NCBI GenBank assembly: GCA_037039925.1
Contig: JAXRKP010000027.1
Span: 291,001 to 355,000, forward strand
Source: Doris montereyensis
Taxonomy: Eukaryota; Mollusca; Gastropoda; Nudibranchia; Dorididae
Direction: 5' to 3'
Length of the DNA stretch: 64,000 bases
Positions 23,120 through 64,000 of the stretch are shown piece after piece. Made by a program: the position numbers and the translations under genes. Positions within the stretch are counted from its first letter, which is position 1, and each line of letters starts with the position of its first letter. The notes beneath the pieces were generated by a model, which was given only the letters and a program-made list of their open reading frames with translations, had not been told where the DNA came from and made no database searches.

Positions 23120-25180
23120 GAAATAGGCAGTTCCTGCCAACCGCCCGTGTGCGGAAGGAAAAGAGATAATTTTATTGGGTAGTATTGTAGCTGAAATTAT
23201 TTGTCAATCTAATTAGTGATACTGTTATCATCATATAGCCCTACCCTGTTTGGAGTCTATAAATTCCTTTGCATCAACCGAATCACAAATTTGCATATTT
23301 TTTTATTACTGAGTCAACATAGACACATTTTGTGTAGAAAAGTTTTAAAATTTCTATACACAAGTACATTTGTACCATTACTCAACCTTCCAAGCCTGGA
23401 TTGTATGCTTCAACTACTTCAAGTCATTAATTTTAAATAAATGAAGCATGTTGTTACAAAATGCATAATTGTAAGTATTTATGACAGTGGTTGCCAATAA
23501 AAGATCGACTGTGGTATGCCTGTGGTGTGATTCCGTGTTTTAAGAACTTTATCTAAAGATGATACAATGGGACCCGATCTATGTGTGAGTTTTGCATGTG
23601 TTATTTGTGATAATTTATGCTCAGTGTCCCGTACTTTTGATTGTATGTGACTTTATCAATGTCATTGTCACGAAAAAAGAAGGCAAGTCTGATAGAGGTC
23701 AAGCTGTCTTTGTGTTTCGTGTGCTCGTTTCCAACAACTGCCATATTGTTTTAATACCTGCCCGAGCTCAGAGATGAGTATCTGTCTGACTTGTAATTTT
23801 GTTGTCCACAAAATGTGCTGTTGTCTCGCATTTTATCACACATCAGTGGCTTTCTCTTTGCCTGTTTTTCTTTATGTGTTACGTTTTTCTTTCCACATAT
23901 TCAGCACAATTCACTGACGGCAAAATGATGATTCACTAGGGTGTGATCCATACTAGATTTATGTGAAAAAATAAAGGGGTCAGTGAAAATCGATTGGATA
24001 AAGGAAAATCGGTTAAAATTGATTTACACTCGAGGAAGACATGTTTGCGTACTTAACTTAGGCAAAAAAGGGAGTGGGTGGAGGAAGAACGTTTTTTGTA
24101 ATGGTTTGTGACAGCAAAATTATTTTTTCTACAAAGTAAAGTGTGCGATAACCAATCTTTGAAATGAACTCATTTTTGTTAACTACGTTCGCATAGTTTT
24201 TTTTTTAACAATTAGATAAAATATAACCCAAGTAAAAAAAACGAGAAATATACATACATATTAAAAATGTTTTTCTCTCAGAAAAGTCACACATCCAAGA
24301 GAAATGATACTTTCAGTGACTTTCACAGAGAACAGACAAGACGTTGATACTATGGTAGAAACAAAGACTGAGACAATCGGTATGAGAGACGCGCTGTTAG
24401 TTATAGCGAGATAAAATAGTGATCAGCTGCCCGGGAATCCAGCTGACCGTGCTTGACCCCTAACAGGTGAGCGCACGTGGATAATTAATGAGTTTTGCCG
24501 GCCACAACTAAGAAAGAGGGAGGTTTGTACAGGAGTTCGACGCTGTGCTTTCCTTTTACTTTTACTTTTTCAATTCTCCTTTATCTTGCTGTTTCACCTT
24601 AATCCACACTGAGATCAACACAATGGTAGATGGGGTAATTATCAATGAGTATGACTAGTTGCACAAGAAGTACAGATGGAAAGTGACATTTTCAATGGTT
24701 TTCTTATTATCATAGAGGTTTCATCATGGTTCTTGAGACAATCCCAGCATAGTTATTAATTATTACTATTATTAGTAATACAATAAGCACAGTACTAGCT
24801 GTCTAAGAACTTGTCGTCTTCACTGTAAGTTACAGCACAGTCCATCTACCAGCACATATTTTCAGAGAAACAGATTTTTCCTTTATAAATCCGCCCCTTG
24901 ACAACATGCCCGGACCAGCTAACAACATGGTGCTGATACTACTTTACAGTGATAGCAAACTCGCCATACCTCATTACCTGCCGGACGGCAAAGTGCCAAT
25001 TTCATTTGCCTGGGCGAAGCAAACAATTGTCGCCTAGCATAGGTCATTAACAGTGATTCTTACCCTACCTGCAAGACAGGACTGCATCATAATGCAAAAT
25101 GTTTTGTGTAGGCAAAACAAACTGGTATAGCTATATCCATCATTGCTTAACGTATGTTACAAAAACATTTGAGGTTAATT
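23120..25180. other. intergenic stretch between WDR12 and MSL1, nothing recognised
   Basis: AT-rich, with short spurious frames only. A weak relative of repeat F lies at about 24440-24540. Confidence 0.45.
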
Positions 25181-25189
25181 TTTGTCAAT

Positions 25190-25510
25190 CTTGATTTGAT
25201 TTAACCCACATCCACAACTTATAACTATGGCGGTCTCAGGGGTTTTGGTGGTAGGATGTTTAATTTTGCCCGGACTGCCCTGTAAACAGCCAAAGGATCT
25301 TTAACGTGCAGTGTTGAGATCTGCACACAGGACCTCTGTTTTATCGTCCGTCTCAATGGGACTAAGTATTGACCCACCTCCCTGGACCAAGGGGTCGAGT
25401 TTGCTCGAAAAACTCGAGAAAACTTTTCAACCGTTGGTGAGGCTCGAACCCACTACCTTTTGGTTGAGAGGCTGACGCCTTGCCTCTGGACTACTGAGTC
25501 CCCCTTTTGT
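25190..25510 (-). mobile_element. tRNA-derived SINE (SINE 1), copy 1
   Basis: The tRNA-like head is on minus at the high-coordinate end: GGGACTCAGTAGTCCAGAGG (A-box region) and GTAGTGGGTTCGAGCC (B box). A conserved body follows (cacgttaaagatcctttggc, gggcagtccgggcaaa). The tail is AT-rich near 25190 (gatttgattta). Sister copies lie at 39590-39862 and 44470-44800, all in the same orientation. Confidence 0.8.
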
Positions 25511-26760
25511 CAAGCATATCAAATATAAATGTTCAAACCAATGTGATGTTGGTGAGTGAGGAAACTCATTGATTTGCTGCATGCTTGTCAGGTAGAAATG
25601 GACAGCCATTGGCAAGACAAGGTTATGTCCGTTTCCTAGCACAACTTTTCAATCTCCCACTCCCAAAGAATGTGTTCTTAGACCGCTACTTCTGTATTAT
25701 TTACTATTAGTATTCAGTTTACTGTTCTACAAACAGATTCTAGTCATTTTCTTAAAAATCAATCCAAAGTACAATGCTTTCTATTTGTATACATCACTAT
25801 TAGTATCCTTTATTTTCAATGTGACAAAACACATTAATGGTAGTATTTATTATTAGATCATCAGGATATTTACACAACATCATATTCATATCTTACAATT
25901 AATTTGACATCCCATACATTTTTTGTTACTCAACACACAAATGATGAAATTGAAATTGTATATACAAATAACTATTGCAATACAAAAAGAAGAGCGTGTT
26001 GTGGCTCAAATCAAGTAGTATAAGTAAGAGTGAGATTGTTTAAAAAGACATCAGCATATCGTCAGTGGCGCACAAAACGTGCCTGAGTACAGTTAACCAC
26101 TTTTTTTGCAAGACAAAAAAGTGATTTAAATAAAGCTAATCTTGACTTTCGCCCCAAGAAGAATAAAAGTTATCATACATATTCTATATTTTGACTTAAT
26201 TGATATTGACCTTTTTGAAAAATATCTGTCGAAAAGAGAAATATTGGACTTCAGTGTTTTTCGTGGTAAAATTGTCACTGAGGATACTGACTTGACTATT
26301 TTTCCTGAAATATTTCTGTTGTCTTTTTACGGGCCTATAGACTAAAAAATAAAAAGTGATTTATCAAACAGTTTTATTACAGTATATAGTCGTATTAGTT
26401 GTGTCATTTCGATACTGATTTGTATTTATAGTTGAATATGATTGAATTTGAAGAGGGGGAAACATTTCAAAAATACAAAAGAAAACCGTACCGTATCTAG
26501 CCTTGGCCAGAAACACCAGGAGAAGTTAGCTACAAATTTTGTGTTTCACTTTGATGAACTTAATATCACTAGGTTTATTTTTTAAAAATAGCCGTATGCC
26601 TGAAACGAAACAGGGTCAGCAAAGAAGTCGGGTACAAACTAAAGAAACTAATGTCAAATACTTAGAAAGTATTAATAATCTGTCTCAGCGCCTATAAATT
26701 AAAGGGAAATGCGTGGTATTACATCTAAATCCTATTGACCGACTGTTAACTGCCGTGCTG
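25511..26760. other. intergenic stretch, nothing recognised
   Basis: AT-rich sequence. The frame at 26142-26345 has no recognisable domain or splice context. Confidence 0.4.
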
Positions 26761-27060
26761 CTACCAGCCGATCTGCGTGAAAGAGCCGGGTAAAGGAGAT
26801 AAGCGGGAGGAAGTGGGACCGATGACATCAAAGGCCAGTGATCCAGCAGTGCAGACTGTTACATTACCACTACTACTAGTGGTTGGTGAATGTGAAGGGG
26901 TGAGTACAGGGGATGAACGAGAGGTGGAGGAAAGGTTGACGAATTTGACGGGCAGAGTGGGGATAGTGCTGGTTGTCAATGTCAAGCGAGCACTACTACT
27001 AGATGAAAGAACGGATGAGTCAAGCACACTGTCATTAGGTTGTGTTATTTCCGTACTTAT
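26761..27060 (-). CDS. hypothetical Ser/Thr-rich open frame, doubtful
   Basis: An open frame of about 95 codons on minus is rich in Ser, Thr and Pro (LTLTTSTIPTLPVKF, SSTSRSSPVLTPSHS) and ends in TAG at 26761. The opposite strand is open over 141 codons through the same bases. The GC content is higher than around it. No family is recognised. A donor-like ACGGTAAGT lies on minus at 27237-27230, but I could not build a gene from it. It could be an exon of an unlinked gene between WDR12 and MSL1 or chance. Confidence 0.15.
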   Translation of the reverse strand: MSTEITQPNDSVLDSSVLSSSSSARLTLTTSTIPTLPVKFVNLSSTSRSSPVLTPSHSPTTSSSGNVTVCTAGSLAFDVIGPTSSRLSPLPGSFTQIGW

Positions 27061-28528
27061 TGTAACAGCAGGATCAATTATTCAACGTTTCGCACACACT
27101 TCTGCAAGTTGTTTACGACAAGATTATGAAATGATGAGTTTAAGTTTTGGCATGATGAAGATAGAGATCTTAGTTAATTCTTATGGTACACACTTCTTGT
27201 AAACAATAATTTTAAAGTCACAAAATGAAACTTACCGTCTTTGAATAATGAAAGCCAACTTATCAATAAAGAGTAACATTGCATACAAAAACCAATGCCT
27301 AGTTTTGACACTGTGAGTGTGATAACAACTATAGATGAAAATATCAATAATAGTAGTAACAGTATTCAAATAAATCATCACTGCCATCATGCGTTGAAAT
27401 GTAAAGAATAGTATTATTAGTATTGAGAAAGCGAAATATACTGAAGGCACAGGAAACAAAACACGGCACTGCAGAAACTGGTTGTCGATCAGGCTCCGGA
27501 GGAATCGGAAGTCTCGAATTGAGACATCTGGCCTTCTCTGTGAGTCTTCGCGGAGAGAGAGTAAAACTGAACATAGCTATGATCATATAAGGGGGATAGC
27601 TCTTGAGCACACCGATTGACATCAAGCAATTGAAAAATTATTATAAAATAAAGACGTTTGGTTGAATGTGTAATGGGTCACTGTATGGATAGGAAATAGT
27701 GAAAGTGAAAGCTTTCCAAAGGGCATGGGCGGATCTATTTACTGTAGAAGTGTACGAGTTCTTTAGGCCCCAATGAAAGGTTATCCGTTCGTGATTCTAA
27801 GTGATTTTCCCGAAGATGTTGGTATGGGTCACTTTCAAATGCCGTTTTGATCAGAAAGAGTTGAATATTAAAGTATTTAAAGTGAAGCAGATGAGTTGAA
27901 CTGAAAGAAAATGCCATCATCCCAATTTTGATACTTTGACTTTGACCCAAAATCACCCACTCCAGGTGCCACATTTCCCCTGAACAGGTGAAAGACAAGG
28001 CTGAAAATGTTCTTTTTGAAGATTCTTTTATCTATTTAAATATCTCATAAAGATAACTCCAAGGCTGAATTTGGAGTATTTTTATAGTTAAAGTTAAAGA
28101 TAAAAACAAATAACCTGATGGAAAAGAAAGGGGCACATTTTAAATGAAAAGATTTCTAGACACCTGGTTAAACAAGAAGTAAAGTAGTTTTCGATACAAA
28201 TAGTTTCTTCTTACGATTCTTAGTATGGGAAATTAATTGTTTTTGAGTAAGGTAAAACCTGTTGATGTGGCAATGATTTTTCTGAAATAAAAGTTATAAG
28301 AATTTCTGAAATGCAGACATAGTTATCGAGGTTACAATTTAAAAGATAAAACAAGGTGGTGACTGCATTGAGTGACTATAAAATGAACTCTTTGTGACGT
28401 GAAGGAAACACGCTTGAGTATGACACGACCTATCAAAACTGTCACCTCGGCATGAAAAGCACTTAACTCCAGCAGAGAAACGATAGACGATACGATGGAA
28501 AGCATAATTGTATAGTTGAAAATATGTA
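27061..28528. other. intergenic stretch near the MSL1 3' end, nothing firm
   Basis: The minus-strand frames at 27344-27625 and 27735-27998 have no domain and no consistent splice sites. Otherwise AT-rich. Confidence 0.4.
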
Positions 28529-28534
28529 TTTATT
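28529..28534 (-). promoter_or_regulatory. candidate MSL1 poly(A) signal
   Basis: AATAAA on minus (TTTATT on plus) is the first such hexamer downstream of the MSL1 stop. It would give a 3' UTR of about 670 bases. Confidence 0.35.
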
Positions 28535-29203
28535 TCAAATTAACGACATATTACTTTTAAATTTACAATCATGTGGTGGACTAGACCATTAGCTTTGAAT
28601 ACTTTGATGAAAAATAAGTGACACAAAATGACATGCGCGTACATAAGTGAATTTTGAGCAGCCTGTTTTATGAAAGCTATTTGAAAAATCCAGACTTGCG
28701 CACTTTACGTGTGGCACCGACGATATAATATGAGTTTCAATTTCAACATGACAACAAATAATTTTGATACCTCGAAGCAGTTCTACATAGCTCAGAATCT
28801 GAATGAAAGTGTTTTGTTATGTCTTCTGTCGAGCCATGACATTCAAGTTGAAATTTCTATGACGACAACATTTTTATAGTACCGGTAGTAGCCATCAAAA
28901 TGAAAAGCATGTTGACAAAAACAATTTTCCATTGTTCTGCTGAAACTAAAATAAAGTTACATGTTTAGAGAACGACATTGACGTCATGTTGTAGGACATT
29001 CATTCCGACACTGTGTTTTCCTTATTCCTTTTATAAATAATCGTGCACAAGGAATGAGTTTAGAGAGATTCTGGGAGCTATCAACTGACCCATCTGTTAA
29101 TGAGCAAAATGAGCAGCTGCAAGAAAAAATTACCACTATAACACAAATCTTTCTTGATGTCAACAACCCAGAGATGAGAAATACGAATTCTAGTAATTCT
29201 CTA

Positions 29204-61072
<31,869 letters not shown>

Positions 61073-61330
61073 TTATTAAGATACGAATAACAAATATGTT
61101 TGACTTTTTATTTCGATGGATCGGCGTGTGGTGAACTGAAAACATTTACGAGTGTCGAGGACCCCACCGCCGAGGAGTCGCGAATGCTACTGTTATTTTC
61201 AGATTAACCTTTCCTTACTTTTTTAGCTCATTTTTGAAGAGTTCTCTGGACTGCGTTTACTTCAACTTCAAGCCAGTCAAAAAGCAAAGAGGGGAAGAAT
61301 AGCACATCCTCGCAAAAAACAAGATTGTTA
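61073..61330 (-). promoter_or_regulatory. probable MSL1 5' flank
   Basis: The 260 bp upstream of the MSL1 start include a GC-richer patch at 61125-61190 (gaccccaccgccgaggagtc) in AT-rich surroundings, as expected near a TATA-less start. No core promoter motif is clear; placement is by position only. Confidence 0.3.
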
Positions 61331-61560
61331 CAAAAGTTTTTAAACCAATCAGAATTTATGTTTTTTTATGCATTACGCTTTTTAATATCGCTATTAATAC
61401 ATTAATAGTAATAAACGTAGTAGAATCTAATAATTAATGTACATTGTATGAAGCGCACACATGCAAATCGACGGCTCAGTGCAAGAAATGATTTTCTCCA
61501 CTTTTGGCCTGAGCGGAGTTAAATACATAGTCTGAGGTATTTTCATCCGCTTTTTCTTTG
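61331..61560. other. short spacer between MSL1 flank and the BEL/Pao relic
   Basis: AT-rich. No LTR-like TG...CA boundary could be placed. Confidence 0.35.
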
Positions 61561-63470
61561 CAAGATTATGGCGTTCACGGAGGAAATTATGGACTGGTCT
61601 TGACTCCACTCATCGTGAGCAGATTACCATCCGACATTAGGCTGATGTGAGCTAGACAGAGCCATCAAAAGGAGGACGATCTCAACTTTGTAATGTCTTT
61701 TCTTCAAAGTGAGATTGAGAATCGTGAACGTTTCCAAAGTTCTGTTTCAGTTAACCCTACAACGACTTTTTACCAATCGTGAAGACTGTTTTCAAGGAAA
61801 CAGAAACATTAACGCTAGAGCCACTGCCTCGACATTTAGTAGACTAATTCATCTTCAAAGGACGTGTGCCTGTTCTGTTATGGAAGACATTCCATTGAAA
61901 AATGTAGATTGAGGATGTGAAATCTGTCATTAAAGAAAATAAGCTTTGTTTCGTCTGCTTTGGAAAGGGTCACTTTGCACAAAGATGTTATGCTGAATGC
62001 AAACTCTTTAATAATAAACACCATGAACTGTTTTGTGACAACAATAAGTCAAAAGTTTTAACTGACCCCAAAAGAGCAAATAATAACCTCAGTTTCCCTC
62101 AAAGCCAAAGTACTGAAAATACAAATGTGACCTTTTGTCAAAGCTTATTTCTGGTAAAAGTACAGTGTTACAAACGTTGAAAATACTCATGTTCCTATAA
62201 CCATTTTGTTTGACAGTGGGTCTGACAAAAGTTTTATCACCACTAAAGCAGTTTCAAATTTGAAACCTTCTTATGTGGGAAGAAAGTGTCTGAATGTGTC
62301 ATGCTTTGGGTCGGAAAGACCAACAGAAGAGAAAGAAAGAAATGTGTTTGGTGTTGCATTTGATTTTGAAACTGGAGAGAAAGAAACTTTGTGTTAACAG
62401 AAGTGGGGGTGATTTGTTTCACTATGCATAAACCAGCAATACCAAAAGATCTATTGTCTTATTTTGAGAATTGCCAACTCTCAAATGATGTTCTGATAGG
62501 CCAATATGACTTATTGGAAACTGATCACTTCCATTAATACATGTGTACAAAGTCCATGTGGACTGATGGCACAGAAGACACACTTAGGCCCATGAGTACT
62601 TTCTGGTACTTACTCAGACACATCTTCTAAGAAATCAGAAAACGTTCCTTGTTGACAATGTTTGTGTTTGAATGAAATTCCCCAGACAGAATTCAGAAAG
62701 CTGTGGGATCTTGACTACATGGAGTGTAGACATGAGCACAGTAACACACAAGTTAACCGTAAGGTTTTAGATGATTTTGAAAGAGAACTTTAGTTTGTAG
62801 AGAGCAGATATGAAGTAGCCCTTCCTTGGATTGACTCAAAGAAATCAACTCTGCAATTAAATAAAAAAAGAAGCCAGACAAAGGCTTGAACGATTTGAAA
62901 GAAAGCTGTCGAGAGATAATGGCCTGAAAAGGAGGCTGTACTATAATCACGTTTTCAGAAATATGGAAGCGCAGGGCATCATTGAGGAGAATACAAAGCT
63001 GTCAGCTTCGTTGTTTTATTACCTCACAAGCCGGTTGTGAAAAGTCCAAGTGCAACCATTAAGATCCGCCCTGTGTTTGATGTCTCTGCTTCTGGACAAA
63101 ATAATGTTTCCTTGAATTATTGCATGGAAACGGGTCCCAATCTCTTACCACCATTGAGTGACATTCTTTTGCGATTCAGAAGACATAAGGTCGCCATTTG
63201 TGCTGACATTGACATATAGAAGGCGTTCATTCAAGTTGCTTGAGGATCGTAATGTACATCGATTCCTTTGGATGGTCGATAACACAATGCGCATTACTAG
63301 ACTTTGGATGGTCGATAACACAATGCGCATTACTAGAGTGCCCTTTGGCAATAGGGCTAGTCCATTCCTATTGAATGCAGCTGTCGGCCACCATTTGTTC
63401 CTCTATCCTCCAAGATAGGACAGCAATTCAAGAGCTGTCTCAGAACATGTATTGTGATGACTGGCTATTA
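61560..63470 (+). mobile_element. BEL/Pao LTR-retrotransposon relic: gag end, zinc knuckle, protease, reverse transcriptase
   Basis: On plus, in shifting frames: a gag-end segment with SRLPSDIRL and FLQSEIENRERF (61590-61740); a CxxC-type knuckle region with CFVCFGKGHFAQRC (61940-61990); an aspartic protease with LFDSGSDKSFI (62205); a WDLDYMECRHE segment and a DDFERE.......RYEVALPW segment (62710-62830); RT with IRPVFDVSASGQNNVSLNY and ILLRFRRHKVAICADIDI (63060-63220), PFGNRASPFLLNA (63340) and a YCDDWLL catalytic box (63450). This is BEL/Pao domain order. Integrase and LTRs are missing, and stops are frequent. A 36-bp in-frame tandem duplication sits in the RT. Confidence 0.85.
63267..63338 (+). 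repeat. 36-bp tandem duplication within the BEL/Pao RT
   Basis: Units start tttggatggtcgataacaca at 63267 and 63303 and are identical to the last bases. In frame this is 12 codons repeated just before the conserved PFG motif. Confidence 0.9.
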
Positions 63471-63479
63471 CTAAAACTT

Positions 63480-63860
63480 ACTTACTGCCCATTAAGCCAG
63501 TTTGCATGTAGGGCAGCAATGAAAGATTTCAATCTCTCTCTTTTTCATGACAAGCGTCTTTATGGAATTCCAGGTTTCGCCCCAGTCTTTAATCTCATCC
63601 TCTGCTGTTCTACTCCAAGTTGTTTTTGGCCTGCCACGTCTTCTGTTCCCTTCAGGAGTCCAATGTAGGGCAGTCTTAGTGATGCTCCTTTCTTCTTTTC
63701 TTAAAACATGCCCTATCCACCTCCATCTTCATCTAAGAAGGATGTCTTGCGTGTTGTCTATTTAACATTTTTGGAGGAGTGTCTCGTTTGAAATTTTGTT
63801 GGGCCAAAATATATTTTTTCGCAGGCATTAAATGTGGAATGAGGATAACTTGTTCATGTC
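63480..63860 (-). mobile_element. LINE 3'-end fragment with GRPKTTW motif (third LINE lineage)
   Basis: On minus: LHWTPEGNRRRGRPKTTWSR then TAEDEIKDWGETWNSI. This is the common C-terminal region (RWTP.GKR.RGRP..TW.R...E) of RTE-like and related LINEs. It abuts the BEL/Pao relic, which it may have truncated. Confidence 0.75.
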
Positions 63861-64000
63861 TCTGTCTGTCTCCTCCAGCATTCAGATCCATAGAGAGTTG
63901 ATAGGACACAGCTTTGGTAGATTTTTAGTTTTGTTTTAGTATTGTATTGTTTTGTTTTCCATACGTTTTGAAGTAGTTTGAAGGAGTTTCTTGCTTTGTT
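63861..64000. other. window end, nothing recognised
   Basis: T- and G-rich sequence with no recognised feature. Confidence 0.4.

Noticed and set aside
25430..25510. tRNA gene on minus
   Set aside because: A and B boxes are present but the cloverleaf stems do not form and the body continues as a SINE.

Overview
The window is AT-rich, intron-rich nuclear DNA from an invertebrate animal. Two conserved metazoan genes sit tail to tail in a large amount of decayed mobile DNA. BEL/Pao, piggyBac, P/THAP9-like and several LINE families, tRNA-derived SINEs and (GA)n tracts together suggest a marine invertebrate, perhaps a mollusc or other lophotrochozoan. That is inference from repeat content; no marker fixes the taxon.

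Layout. From 1 to 21977 (+) lies the 3' part of a WDR12 (YTM1) gene: seven exons between 2623 and 21977 cover almost the whole WD40 propeller, and the N-terminal NLE domain lies upstream of the window. From 61072 down to 29204 (-) lies what appears to be a complete MSL1 gene: eight exons over about 32 kb, with an N-terminal coiled coil (MSL2-binding in known MSL1), a very acidic linker and a C-terminal PEHE domain (MOF/MSL3-binding in known MSL1). The two genes converge, about 7.2 kb apart. From about 61560 to 63470 (+), upstream of MSL1, is a broken BEL/Pao retrotransposon, followed by a LINE tail in reverse orientation.

Most exons are short and cannot be found from open reading frames alone. 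I joined them by homology and intron phase. Each gene carries two isolated single-base losses (WDR12 at about 4857 and 12317; MSL1 at about 41750 and 36727). Restoring one base at each site makes every exon phase agree and gives MSL1 exactly 459 codons including the stop. This pattern fits uncorrected assembly indels better than pseudogenes, and it would break automatic gene models.

Introns and the intergenic gap hold: five copies or pieces of one APE-type LINE (longest 53115-56290); a CR1/Jockey-like RT fragment; two piggyBac relics; a P/THAP9-like transposase relic; two relics of an unnamed 'GLGLLGEQG' protein; one relic of an unnamed 'YSDGCTAQNRN' transposase-like protein; a TA-flanked TIR element at 35792-36611 that ends 20 bp from an MSL1 exon; a dispersed repeat (family A) with a conserved mini-ORF; a TIR-bearing repeat (family B) that carries a 29-bp minisatellite with higher-order structure; three SINEs of one family and one of another; and long GA/CT, AT and poly-C/G tracts. 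I found no rRNA, no functional tRNA, no CRISPR and no bacterial-type operon. No wholly new gene system is proven. The best candidates for new biology are the family A/B elements, the composite insertion at 14357-15182 and the two unnamed transposase-like families.
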